This document shows, in pieces, positions 8,611 through 15,744 of a stretch of DNA of 22,941 nucleotides. The notes beneath the pieces are model-generated. The model was not told where the DNA came from, did not search any database, and saw only the letters and a program-made list of their open reading frames with translations. How positions within the stretch are numbered: position 1 is the stretch's first letter; every line of letters begins with the position of its first letter. Origin of the DNA: Methanobrevibacter ruminantium (GTDB lineage Archaea > Methanobacteriota > Methanobacteria > Methanobacteriales > Methanobacteriaceae). Position numbers and translations under genes: made by a program. Location: contig NZ_JAEDCO010000027.1 in NCBI RefSeq assembly GCF_016294135.1, positions 1 through 22,941 on the forward strand, written 5' to 3'.

Positions 8611-9760
8611 GGCAGAAGATATTCTTACAGTTAGAGAAAAGTTAGGAATAAGGAGGAAAGAATTTTCAGATGCCTTATATTTTACTAAAGAACAAGAAAA
8701 AATGTTGAAAGAATGGGAAACCGGAAAAATTGATGTCCCTGATGAAATATATGACAAAATAATGAATTTTCCTACAGAGCCCTTATTTAAAAATAGGCCA
8801 ATTGAAGAGTGCAGATTTAAGCAAATTGACTTATTTGCAGGAATTGGCGGTATACGTCAAGCCTTTCAAAAACATGGGGGATATAATGTGTATTCTTCTG
8901 AATGGGATAAGTTTGCCCAAACAACCTATCGTATTAATTACGGAGAGATTCCAGATGGGGATATAACTCTTGTTGATGAAAAAGACATTCCTGATCATGA
9001 TATATTGCTTGCAGGATTTCCTTGTCAGCCCTTTTCACAGGCGGGACTTCATAAGGGCTTTGAAGATACAAGAGGAACTCTTTTTTTTGATATTGCGAGA
9101 ATACTTAAAGAAAAAAGACCAAAGGCATTCATGTTAGAAAATGTAAAGCAGTTAAGAGGACACGATAAGGGAAATACAATGAAAGTAATTTTATCTGTAT
9201 TGGATGAGTTAAATTATTATGTCCCAGACCCTCAAATTTTGAATGGCTATCACTTTGGTTTGCCTCAAAACAGAGAAAGAATAATAATTGTAGGTTTTAA
9301 CAAAGATTATTTGCCAAAGAATATTAAAGAATTTGTATATCCGGTTGGAAAAATAGATGAGGAAGTTTGCGTAGGAGATATATTAGAAGAAGAAGTTGGA
9401 GAGAGATTTACAATTTCTGACAAACTTTGGGAAGGACATCAGACACGAAAAAAGAAACATAAAAAGAAAGGAAATGGATTTGGATTTGCCCTGTTCAATA
9501 AAGATAGCAAATATACTAGTACAATAAGTGCTAGGTACTATAAGGATGGGAGCGAGGCACTTATAGAACAATCAGGAAAAAATCCGAGAATGTTAACTCC
9601 AAGAGAATGTGCAAGATTACAAGGGTTCACAGATGACTTCATCATTCCTGTTTCAAATGCCCAATCATATAAACAATTTGGTAATTCCGTTTGTATTCCA
9701 GTAATTGAAGCTGTAGCTATTGCAATGCTTGATTATCTTGGGGAATATAATATTTTATAG
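8603..9760 (+). CDS. Dcm/ScrFI-like DNA (cytosine-5)-methyltransferase with N-terminal HTH-like segment
   Basis: The 385-aa product has m5C motifs I (IDLFAGIGGIR, 75-85), IV (FPCQPFSQAG, catalytic C141), VI (LENVKQL), VIII (FGLPQNRERI), IX (RMLTPRECARLQGF) and X (FGNSVCIPVIEA). Its target-recognition region contains ISDKLWEGH, GNGFGFALF and TISARYYKDGSEALI, which closely follows E. coli Dcm and the SsoII/ScrFI group, so CCWGG or CCNGG is the likely target. Residues 1-58 form an XRE-like segment (REKLGIRRKEFSDAL, then EKMLKEWETG), the position where SsoII and ScrFI methyltransferases carry an HTH that regulates transcription. The ATG has AGGTGG 7 nt upstream and lies inside the end of the first methyltransferase. 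Recognition sequence and autoregulation are inferences from family resemblance. Confidence 0.93.
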   Translation: MSRAEDILTVREKLGIRRKEFSDALYFTKEQEKMLKEWETGKIDVPDEIYDKIMNFPTEPLFKNRPIEECRFKQIDLFAGIGGIRQAFQKHGGYNVYSSEWDKFAQTTYRINYGEIPDGDITLVDEKDIPDHDILLAGFPCQPFSQAGLHKGFEDTRGTLFFDIARILKEKRPKAFMLENVKQLRGHDKGNTMKVILSVLDELNYYVPDPQILNGYHFGLPQNRERIIIVGFNKDYLPKNIKEFVYPVGKIDEEVCVGDILEEEVGERFTISDKLWEGHQTRKKKHKKKGNGFGFALFNKDSKYTSTISARYYKDGSEALIEQSGKNPRMLTPRECARLQGFTDDFIIPVSNAQSYKQFGNSVCIPVIEAVAIAMLDYLGEYNIL

Positions 9761-9804
9761 TAATGAATCTAATCATGTTTATGTTCATTAAAAAAAAATG
9801 CAAG

Positions 9805-9830
9805 GATGTAGATATGACCAATTCTACATC
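9805..9830. terminator. Bidirectional hairpin between convergent methyltransferase and nuclease genes
   Basis: GATGTAGA (9805-9812) and TCTACATC (9823-9830) form a perfect 8-bp stem with a 10-nt loop. It is centred in the 80-bp gap where the methyltransferase pair and the endonuclease gene converge, with A and T runs on its flanks, as expected for a shared transcription terminator. Confidence 0.55.
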
Positions 9831-9840
9831 TGCTTATTGT

Positions 9841-10650
9841 TTATTCGTATGTTTCAGTAATTAAACTGTCCCAAAAATCATTATTTGCTCTCCATTGAGA
9901 GTAAGGTCTTTTATTGCCTTCATACATGCCACTGTCGAAGAATACGATACCTTTCCTAACTAAAAGAATCCATTCATCATAATTCACAGGTTTGCCAAAG
10001 CATATTTTATCATATTCTCCTCTTTCGTTTGTTTTACATGTAAACCAGCCTTTATCATTAAACTTATCTTCAAGTTTTGCTTTAAGGCATTTATCCGTTC
10101 TTTTGGGGGTAGGGGAATGTTCTCCATACCATCTAGCTATTTCTAAGTTGTCTATTTGTAATTCTTTAGGAACAATATCCGCCTTGTCTGTTCTTTTATC
10201 TTGTGAATATGAATAAAGAGCAACAATATCTTTATTAGATTCTATTAATAGGATTTGACCAAAGTCATTATAAGAATCTATTTTAGGGCAAGGAGATCCA
10301 GACCAAGAGTAACGTCCTCCTTTTGCTTCGTTTGGTTTACCAAAGATTTTCACAAAGCTATTTTGTTTTTCAAATTTAGCTTTTCCAGCGAAAAGTGACG
10401 CATACCTAGGAGTAGTAAAGACATAGACATTTGCAGACCAATCACCAAATGTTGTTTTAGAAGAAGTTTCGTTTTTTAACTCATACCCCCATAAATCAGC
10501 TTCATTATCTGCATTTGCAGTTATTCCGAATTGTTCTTCTAGCCAATGCCCTTTCTTTCCATCATGGCGTTCATTTTTTCCATCAACATTTGGAGTTTTT
10601 CCTTTAACATTTGTTCTAAATAAGTCAATAATCTTTTCTTTAGGTGTCAT
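9841..10650 (-). CDS. LlaMI/MutH-like type II restriction endonuclease
   Basis: The 269-aa product starts at MTPKEK, chosen because AAAGGAGGG lies 9 nt before this ATG; a longer frame to 10692 lacks such support. Residues 34-72 read GHWLEEQFGI, then ADLWGYELKNE and KTTFGDW. E38/E39, D52, E57 and K59 fit the E-D-ExK active site of the Sau3AI/MutH branch of PD-(D/E)XK nucleases, and the overall look matches the LlaMI family, which cuts CCNGG. That agrees with the Dcm/ScrFI-like methyltransferase next door. The gene overlaps the end of the upstream glycosylase-like gene by 11 bp and converges on the methyltransferases. The nuclease role is well supported, the exact family and the target are moderate inferences made without a database search. 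Confidence 0.8.
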   Translation of the reverse strand: MTPKEKIIDLFRTNVKGKTPNVDGKNERHDGKKGHWLEEQFGITANADNEADLWGYELKNETSSKTTFGDWSANVYVFTTPRYASLFAGKAKFEKQNSFVKIFGKPNEAKGGRYSWSGSPCPKIDSYNDFGQILLIESNKDIVALYSYSQDKRTDKADIVPKELQIDNLEIARWYGEHSPTPKRTDKCLKAKLEDKFNDKGWFTCKTNERGEYDKICFGKPVNYDEWILLVRKGIVFFDSGMYEGNKRPYSQWRANNDFWDSLITETYE

Positions 10651-12202
10651 TTTGTTTTTCCCTCCTTTGGTTATTTTTAATAAATTCTTCAACTGTTATG
10701 ATTTCCTTGTCTACTAAAGATTTTGGAAAACTATCATCCTTAGTTTTTAAATAGCCACTAAATTCATCATTGAGATACCAATCTTGGGCCGATTTTGCAT
10801 ATAGTTTCTTTGGAACATCATCTTCTAATAAGCAAATGAAAGAAATGCTATCCAGTGTACTAGAAGGAATAGTATCAAAGGTTTCAAAGGTTAATGTATT
10901 GCTTATTAAAACATCCTCATTTTTGATTTTTGATAGTCCAACACAAGTGGCACTTAGACTACAAAGACTACAAGCAAGAGGATTTACCCCCCGTAGTTCT
11001 CCATTTCCGATAGTTCCATATCTTTGACACCACAGAATATCAAAAAAATTTTTCATGTTTGTTTTATTAGATTGACTTGCAAGCCATATAACACGTTCTA
11101 ATTTCCCTAAACTATCAAAACTATTAAAAAAGTCTGACCTATCGCTTATTCCAAGTGGAAACATATAAAATGTTTCTATCCATGTATCTACAGGAATAAT
11201 TTCTTCATTTGCAAAACCCTGCTGTAAGAAACAAGCAACTACCTTTTCGGAATAGCCTTTAAGCTTAGAACCATTTGCATAAAAAGTATTAAAGAAGTTT
11301 TTGCTCCATGTCCTGTAATCACTGTTTTCTATATTCATGAATGCACTGATGAAATATGCTGCCCGCCAAGCATGACGATTAAATGCATCAACCAATATTT
11401 CTGAATAGTATTTGTCAGCTTCAGTAAGTTTCCCATCTGAATAATATTTACCAGACACATTTTTTATGAAGTCATCTTTGTTCTGTTTCCAAGCTTTAGG
11501 CATAACTTTGAACGTGACAGTATCAATAGTTATTGAATTTGAAAAATCCAAATCAAAAAGTTTTTTCATAGCAGAATATAGTTTCTGAAATCTAGGAAAC
11601 TCCGAAAAATCATTATTTATTACATCTGTATATGAGGGGATTATGTAATATTCTAGGTGATCCCAATCAGAGGGGAGAGATACTTCTTCACCAAAATTAC
11701 TCATAAAATTATACAGCATTCTCATTTCACTTTGCCGACCAGTTTTGGGCTGCCATGCTGCAACAAATCGTGGAATTGAAAACACTTCTTCATAAAAGCG
11801 ACCATATGGTATTAATGAACCATACGATTTTTCAATGTATTGCCATAAATCGGTCAATATGTTGATATATTCTGACTTACCTTTACAACAATCTATTATA
11901 GTTTGTTTGTTGATTGGATTGCTGAATCCGATTCTATTTTCAATTTCATCTTTGATTTTATCTACTATTTCTGTAGTAGGTTCAAGATTAGAAAATACTA
12001 GAAATTTAGCTTTGCATCTATCTTGTATAATTTCATAGCTGACTGATACAGGACAGGCAACAAGGCGATTGCCATTTATCTGTGTGTGTATGTACATTAT
12101 TGGAAATTGTGGCAAATCAGGATAGTATAATTCAATTTTAGGAATCCATTGTATTGGAATTCCACTAATTATTATTTCTGTATTGTATTTTAATTGAAAC
12201 AC
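10640..12202 (-). CDS. HhH-GPD-like DNA glycosylase with [4Fe-4S] motif, linked to restriction-modification
   Basis: The product is 520 aa from a GTG start with GGGG 8 nt upstream; no earlier in-frame start is needed. The second half resembles the endonuclease III/MutY superfamily. Residues 312-328 (SKLKGYSEKVVACFLQQ) look like a degenerate helix-hairpin-helix. IPVDTWIETF supplies the conserved GPD aspartate (D339). C411, C414 and C420 in ACSLCSLSATC mirror the Cys-x2-Cys-x5-Cys iron-sulfur loop of MutY, with C392 as the probable fourth ligand, 18 residues earlier instead of the usual 6 intervening residues. Residues 1-250 are of unknown fold. It is translationally coupled to the restriction nuclease gene. 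A plausible job is removal of T from T:G mismatches made by m5C deamination, as proposed for Mig.MthI near MthTI. A role in restriction itself is an alternative. Confidence 0.62.
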   Translation of the reverse strand: MFQLKYNTEIIISGIPIQWIPKIELYYPDLPQFPIMYIHTQINGNRLVACPVSVSYEIIQDRCKAKFLVFSNLEPTTEIVDKIKDEIENRIGFSNPINKQTIIDCCKGKSEYINILTDLWQYIEKSYGSLIPYGRFYEEVFSIPRFVAAWQPKTGRQSEMRMLYNFMSNFGEEVSLPSDWDHLEYYIIPSYTDVINNDFSEFPRFQKLYSAMKKLFDLDFSNSITIDTVTFKVMPKAWKQNKDDFIKNVSGKYYSDGKLTEADKYYSEILVDAFNRHAWRAAYFISAFMNIENSDYRTWSKNFFNTFYANGSKLKGYSEKVVACFLQQGFANEEIIPVDTWIETFYMFPLGISDRSDFFNSFDSLGKLERVIWLASQSNKTNMKNFFDILWCQRYGTIGNGELRGVNPLACSLCSLSATCVGLSKIKNEDVLISNTLTFETFDTIPSSTLDSISFICLLEDDVPKKLYAKSAQDWYLNDEFSGYLKTKDDSFPKSLVDKEIITVEEFIKNNQRREKQNDT

Positions 12203-12210
12203 TTTAAATT

Positions 12211-12214
12211 CCCC
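12211..12214 (-). promoter_or_regulatory. Ribosome binding site deciding the GTG start
   Basis: On the minus strand GGGG is followed by AATTTAAA and then GTG (12202-12200). The 8-nt spacing supports GTG as the start of the glycosylase-like gene; the first in-frame ATG lies 35 codons inside. Confidence 0.55.
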
Positions 12215-12242
12215 TATATTTTTTATATGATTTCAATAATTA

Positions 12243-12258
12243 CCTTATATAATATATC
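12243..12258 (-). promoter_or_regulatory. TATA box for the glycosylase-endonuclease operon
   Basis: On the minus strand GATATATTATATAAGG lies about 40 bp before the GTG start, which predicts a short leader. It is the only strong TATA-like stretch near this start. Confidence 0.5.
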
Positions 12259-12372
12259 AAGTGTTATTAATAATAAAAATTTCTAAATAGTTTACCATAT
12301 TTAAAAAAATGACATGATACTACTAGTGTTCATATATTCTTAAAAAACTCTCAAAAAAGATTAATATTATTT

Positions 12373-12396
12373 CAGATATAGTTTTATATAGTAAAC
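12373..12396 (+). repeat. 24-bp exact repeat, copy 1, carrying a TATA box
   Basis: This 24-bp stretch, CAGATATAG followed by TTTTATATAGTAAAC, is identical to 20562-20585. Here it supplies a TATA-like TTTATATA about 30 bp before the ATG at 12412, so it probably contains the core promoter of the DUF6998-like gene. An imperfect palindrome (GTTTTATATAGTAAAC) covers its second half, and a TAGTTTAC stretch in the opposite sense lies at about 12289. Confidence 0.6.
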
Positions 12397-12411
12397 TTTT
12401 AATGGAATGGT

Positions 12412-12939
12412 ATGATGAATGCTGATTTGAAAAATATGAGTACAGAAGAAATTATTGAACTATATAGCGCATCTATTAAAGAATTAAAAGAAAGAAAAAT
12501 TATAAGAACAAAAAATGTTATTGGAGAATTAGGTGAATATTTATCAATTCAATACTATAATAACACTCTAGGTTTACCAAAACTTCAAGCTGCTCCTATT
12601 GGAACACAAAATATAGATGCAATAAGCATAAATGGTGAACGATACAGTATAAAATCTACAAGTACTAATTTAACTGGAGTTTTTTATGGATTAGAACCTA
12701 AAGGCTCTGAAGAAGAAGATCAACAAAAATTTGAATATGTTATCATATGCAGATTTGATGAAGATTATCAATTAAAAGAAATTCTTGAAATTGATTGGGA
12801 TACATTTATTGAAAATAAAAGATGGCATAGTAGAATGAATGCGTGGAACTTGAATTTATCAAAAAAATTATATGAGGGATGCAAAATAATATATTCAAGA
12901 AAAGAGGAAGAAGCTGTTAATAATCTTGATAACTATTAA
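12412..12939 (+). CDS. DUF6998-like protein, probable PD-(D/E)XK nuclease fold
   Basis: The 175-aa product has a helical N-terminus followed by IGELGEYLSIQYY (37-49), a GLPKLQAAPIGTQNIDAIS stretch (54-72) and ERYSIKSTSTN (76-86). I recall this pattern from the family now named DUF6998. E39 or E42, D69 and K81 are placed like the acids and lysine of a PD-(D/E)XK site, but the residue two before K81 is S79 rather than an acid, so activity is uncertain. It starts 209 bp from, and divergently to, the glycosylase-endonuclease operon. Similar small nuclease-fold proteins often accompany restriction-modification loci. It could be an accessory or alternative nuclease of this locus or an independent cargo gene. 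Confidence 0.68.
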   Translation: MMNADLKNMSTEEIIELYSASIKELKERKIIRTKNVIGELGEYLSIQYYNNTLGLPKLQAAPIGTQNIDAISINGERYSIKSTSTNLTGVFYGLEPKGSEEEDQQKFEYVIICRFDEDYQLKEILEIDWDTFIENKRWHSRMNAWNLNLSKKLYEGCKIIYSRKEEEAVNNLDNY

Positions 12940-12964
12940 TCAATCATCAAAAAAACACTAAAAA

Positions 12965-12999
12965 ATAAAAAAAAGAGGGAATAAGAATTAACTTATTCC
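12965..12999 (-). terminator. Hairpin plus T-run terminator of the secreted-protein gene
   Basis: On the minus strand GGAATAAG and CTTATTCC (arms 12978-12985 and 12992-12999) form a perfect 8-bp stem with a 6-nt loop. The stem contains the stop codon of the gene at 12993 and is followed by a run of eight T. A canonical-looking intrinsic terminator. Confidence 0.65.
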
Positions 13000-13454
13000 A
13001 ATGAATCAACAACTATTCTTGCAGGATTATCATCTACAGTCAAAGGACCTTCAGTTGATGGTCCTGAACTAGCAACTAAAATAGGAGTTCCTTTTCCATC
13101 ATCACAGATGTAGAAAAATCCTTGAGCGTCTAAGTAAGTATAACCATATGAAGTTACATCAAAGCTTCCAGCTTGGAAAGCATCCTCACTTGAGAATTTA
13201 CATCCAGTGGTTTCCAAAAGTGAGATGAAAGAATCAACATCAGCTACTGAATCCAATTTATAAACAATAATAGGATGATCCTCATCAACTTGCATTATCA
13301 CCATTTCATCAGTCTTATCTGTCACTTGATATCCATCTGGTATGTCAAAGGTATAGTCACCTAATGGCTCATAGTCATCTGCAGCTGCAATAGCTGTCAT
13401 GCTTCCTGCCAATATCAAAAGCATTAATCCTAAAAACAAGTATTTAAATCTCAT
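12993..13454 (-). CDS. Small secreted protein of unknown function
   Basis: The 153-aa precursor starts with a clear Sec signal peptide: MRFK, a hydrophobic core YLFLGLMLLILAGSMTAIAA (5-24), then ADDYEP, giving cleavage near residue 25. The mature part is acidic and shows a YTFDIPDGYQV stretch (34-44) of the kind seen at the start of small extracellular beta-rich domains. It has only two cysteines (C85 and C117), which could form a disulfide. AGGTGATAAA sits directly before the ATG, a typical archaeal ribosome binding site, and a TTTAAATAAG about 36 bp upstream may be the TATA box. There is no membrane anchor or cell-wall sorting signal. Localisation is well supported, function unknown. Confidence 0.72.
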   Translation of the reverse strand: MRFKYLFLGLMLLILAGSMTAIAAADDYEPLGDYTFDIPDGYQVTDKTDEMVIMQVDEDHPIIVYKLDSVADVDSFISLLETTGCKFSSEDAFQAGSFDVTSYGYTYLDAQGFFYICDDGKGTPILVASSGPSTEGPLTVDDNPARIVVDSLE

Positions 13455-13582
13455 TTTATCACCTAATAATAGTTCTTTTAAATGCTTATTTAAATTTTTT
13501 CAAATGATTTGATGACTTTAAAAAGCCCAGATAATTGTTAAACTATCCATTACAAATAGTAAACCACTTTTTTCAATGAACA

Positions 13583-13598
13583 AATCTTATATAAGATT
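13583..13598. promoter_or_regulatory. 16-bp perfect palindrome containing TATATA
   Basis: AATCTTATATAAGATT reads the same on both strands. As a TATA box it could drive the 20-codon frame at 13658 (60 bp downstream) on the plus strand and, with a long leader of about 130 nt, the secreted-protein gene on the minus strand. Either use is inference. Confidence 0.4.
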
Positions 13599-13657
13599 AA
13601 ATTCATAATATAACTAATTAATCATCCTTTAATAAGCAATTAAATAGAGATGATACA

Positions 13658-13720
13658 ATGAAAGTCATTGAAGAAACGAAGACTAATAAATCTGTCTTCT
13701 TAATGTATTCCAAAAATTGA
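13658..13720 (+). CDS. Possible 20-aa peptide
   Basis: The frame MKVIEETKTNKSVFLMYSKN begins at an ATG with GAGATGAT 4 nt upstream and lies about 60 bp after a strong palindromic TATA box. These signals make translation possible, but the frame is short enough to be chance, or the truncated start of a lost gene. No family is recognised. Confidence 0.22.
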   Translation: MKVIEETKTNKSVFLMYSKN

Positions 13721-13901
13721 TGTAAACCTGTAAAATTATTTCATTCTTGTTATAATTTATTAAAATCTTTAAAAAATTATATAAAAGTTGTAAATTTCAA
13801 TTTAACTATTAAAATATAATTAAAATACTAATTAAAAGTATTTAAATAAGATAAAATTTAAAATAAACATAAATATTAGTTTATGGAGGATTTTAAATTA
13901 T

Positions 13902-14741
13902 ATGCATGAAGAAAAAAATACAGGAGATAAAGACAAAATAGAAGATAAATATTTCAAGCAAAGCATTCCTGGATTAAATCGATTATTGAATGTACTTGGC
14001 ATACCTGGGGAAATTGTTAAAATTCTTCCAAATGAATATCAAAATTATAGAGATGAAACCAAAACAATGGATCTGGTATTTGATTTGAAATCAAAGGAAA
14101 CCTTAAATCTAGAATTTAAATCAACATATGTCAAAAAAGAGGATATAGAAAAATCTCTAGATTATGCAACATATCTTAGAATAAAATACAGAAAGAAAAC
14201 AAACAGCTACTTCATCAGCACAGTACAGAAGAAAAATAACGAATACGAAGATGAGTGGCATAACGAAAACAAGTATAAAATTCCATTAAAGACTTTTAAG
14301 GAATTCAGTGGAGAAGAGCATCTGGAAAATTTAAAAAATCTATTGGAAAAGGGTGGAATAGATGATGAAACCCAGGAACTTAATGATCTATTGCTGATTC
14401 CATTTATGGAATCGGACAAATCACCTAAGGAATTGATTGTTGAATGCATTACATTAGCAAATCAGATAAGAACTGTAAACAGAGACAAATTAAATGACAT
14501 TAAAAATTTATTATTGTTTCTAGCTACCAAATATACTGATACGGATGAAGAATTTGATGAAATAGAGAGGTTGGTGAAAATGGAAGGCGGAATGATACAA
14601 AACACAGTAAAACAAATGAAAAGAATATATGGAGAAAAAGGGATAGATAGTGTTGCAATAGAACTTGAAAAAATCGGAATAGAATCAGAACTTATAGAAA
14701 AAGTAACAGATAAAGCAAAAAAAGAAATACAAAAGCAATGA
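13902..14741 (+). CDS. Rpn-like PD-(D/E)XK nuclease family protein
   Basis: The 279-aa product has an N-terminal nuclease-like domain. SIPGLNRLLNVLGIPGEIV (21-39) leads to MDLVFDL (D57) and LNLEFKST (E71, K73), the acid and ExK of a PD-(D/E)XK site, followed by LDYATYLRIKYRKKTNSYFIST (86-107). This layout matches the Rpn family of recombination-promoting nucleases, often annotated as putative transposases. Residues 150-279 are helical and charged. The start is supported by GGAGG, although its 11-nt spacing is long. A frameshifted paralogue lies 440 bp downstream in the same direction, so the pair arose by duplication or by repeated insertion. Rpn proteins are known to cut DNA and have been linked to phage defence. 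The activity here is inferred from the intact motif. Confidence 0.75.
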   Translation: MHEEKNTGDKDKIEDKYFKQSIPGLNRLLNVLGIPGEIVKILPNEYQNYRDETKTMDLVFDLKSKETLNLEFKSTYVKKEDIEKSLDYATYLRIKYRKKTNSYFISTVQKKNNEYEDEWHNENKYKIPLKTFKEFSGEEHLENLKNLLEKGGIDDETQELNDLLLIPFMESDKSPKELIVECITLANQIRTVNRDKLNDIKNLLLFLATKYTDTDEEFDEIERLVKMEGGMIQNTVKQMKRIYGEKGIDSVAIELEKIGIESELIEKVTDKAKKEIQKQ

Positions 14742-14973
14742 AAAAAGAAATTAATATGATTAAAATAATAAAATGATTGAGATTTAAAGACTTGAGAAGA
14801 AATTACTTTTTAGGAGATTGCATTATTTTAATCATATCGTGTTTTTAGTGTGTGTTATGATTTGCGTTTTAAGAGCGATAAAACTATGTCTATAGCAATA
14901 AAATTGCATATTAAGGAGGGTATGTTTTTAAAAAAAAAGAAATTTTAGAAATGATTAAAATTTCTTCTTTAGA

Positions 14974-14999
14974 AAAAATATAACGATTGTTATATTTTT
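14974..14999. promoter_or_regulatory. 26-bp palindrome, probable operator site 1
   Basis: The arms AAAAATATAACGA and TTGTTATATTTTT match as an inverted repeat at 12 of 13 positions. The core TATAAC-GATT-GTTATA is of the kind bound by dimeric winged-helix regulators such as MarR-type proteins. Its centre is 32 bp, three helical turns, from that of the next palindrome. No regulator gene is in view. Confidence 0.55.
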
Positions 15000-15008
15000 C
15001 TATACTAT

Positions 15009-15028
15009 AATATAACAATTGTTATATT
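15009..15028. promoter_or_regulatory. 20-bp perfect palindrome, probable operator site 2
   Basis: AATATAACAA/TTGTTATATT is a perfect 20-bp inverted repeat with the same half-site as the palindrome at 14974-14999, which it follows on the same face of the helix. It lies 155 bp before the frameshifted Rpn paralogue. Confidence 0.6.
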
Positions 15029-15182
15029 TAAATGTTTCGATAAATTAATTTCATTTTGAAAAATTATTTTAATTTCGTTAAAATATTAAAAAACAATTAA
15101 AATCCAATATTTAAAAAAACTAATCTATTTAAATAACATAAACTTTAAACTGGGGTTATTTATAGATTATCTTGGCGAAAAA

Positions 15183-15678
15183 ATGAAAAATAATGAAAAA
15201 ACAGATTTAGAAAAAACTAAAAGACAAGTACTTTTGCCTTCTATATCCTGGAATAAACACCATTCTTGAAAAATTTGGATTTCCATATAAAATAGTGAGA
15301 CCATGTCCAACCAAAATCGTAACATATGATGGAAAGGAAAGAAGGGCAGATTTCTTTGGGCAATTGGACAATGAGGACATAATTAGTTTAGAGGCACACT
15401 CAACTGCAATAAGAAAGGAAGATAAGGAAAAATTTTTTGACTATGCATGTTATATGAGCACTAAATATAGAAGAAAAGTCCACACATTAGTCCTTAGCAC
15501 TCATTATAATGACAATGATGAGCTTATATTCAATTGGCACAATAATGACGGGTTTACTATACCTTATAAATCGTTTAAGACCTTGGATGGTGATAAAACT
15601 ATAAATAATATAAGTTTGAAAAACAAAAACAACAATGCTCAAAATAAATCTGAAAATAAGATCTTGAAAAAAATGTAA
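15183..15678 (+). pseudogene. Frameshifted, catalytically degraded Rpn-like paralogue
   Basis: A start at 15183 gives MKNNEKTDLEKTKRQVLL and then runs out of frame near 15230-15240. In the next frame LYPGINTILEKFGFPYKIV and onward aligns with SIPGLNRLLNVLGIPGEIV of the gene at 13902. Later segments also match: RADFFGQL against MDLVFDL, ISLEAHST against LNLEFKST, FDYACYMSTKYRRKVHTLVLST against LDYATYLRIKYRKKTNSYFIST, and NWHNNDGFTIPYKSFKTLDG. The catalytic ExK has become E-A-H, so the lysine is lost, and the helical C-terminal region of about 110 residues is absent, replaced by an N/K-rich tail. A single-base shift could be a sequencing error, but the lost lysine and truncated tail point to real decay. 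Confidence 0.7.
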
Positions 15679-15710
15679 AAAAATATAAAAAAACAGTAAA
15701 AAGTAAAATG

Positions 15711-15735
15711 CTTATCACTAAATAATAGTGATAAG
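15711..15735. terminator. Hairpin between the convergent Rpn remnant and histone genes
   Basis: CTTATCACTA (15711-15720), the loop AATAA and TAGTGATAAG (15726-15735) form a perfect 10-bp stem, with A-rich sequence before it and ATTTTGG after it. Its position between two convergent genes fits a bidirectional terminator. Confidence 0.55.
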
Positions 15736-15744
15736 AATTTTGGT

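Larger units (their letters stand above)
13455..13901. other. Intergenic region with palindromic TATA box
   Basis: This 447-bp AT-rich stretch separates the secreted-protein gene from the Rpn-like gene. It holds GTTAAACTAT and ATAGTAAACC near 13537-13564, which form an imperfect inverted pair, and a 16-bp perfect palindrome at 13583-13598 with a TATA box at its centre. It also holds a 20-codon frame at 13658-13720 and a TTGTTATAATT half-site at 13747-13757 that resembles the palindromes near 15 kb. The Rpn-like ATG is preceded by GGAGG. No RNA gene is recognised. Confidence 0.45.
14742..15182. other. Intergenic region with two operator-like palindromes
   Basis: This 441-bp stretch between the two Rpn paralogues holds two long palindromes (listed separately). 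It also holds an AAGGAGGG site at 14912-14920 that is followed 1 nt later by an ATG opening only an 8-codon frame (MFLKKKKF). One extra A in the run of nine would join it to EILEMIKISSLEKI, so a decayed small gene is possible. No RNA gene or mobile element end is recognised. Confidence 0.4.

Noticed and set aside
10770..11027. Plus-strand frame of 85 codons inside the glycosylase-like gene
   Set aside because: The minus strand encodes the iron-sulfur cysteine motif here, and the plus frame has no ribosome binding site or recognisable pattern.
13455..13560. Riboswitch-like leader before the secreted-protein gene
   Set aside because: Only a weak inverted pair is visible and no known riboswitch pattern can be recognised.
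14921..14947. An 8-codon gene after a strong AAGGAGGG site
   Set aside because: The ATG is only 1 nt after the site and the frame is trivial; it is mentioned only as a possible frameshifted relic.
12240..15030. CRISPR array or similar from recurring AT-rich motifs
   Set aside because: The recurring TAGTAAAC and GTTATA elements are irregularly spaced, with no regular repeat-spacer unit.
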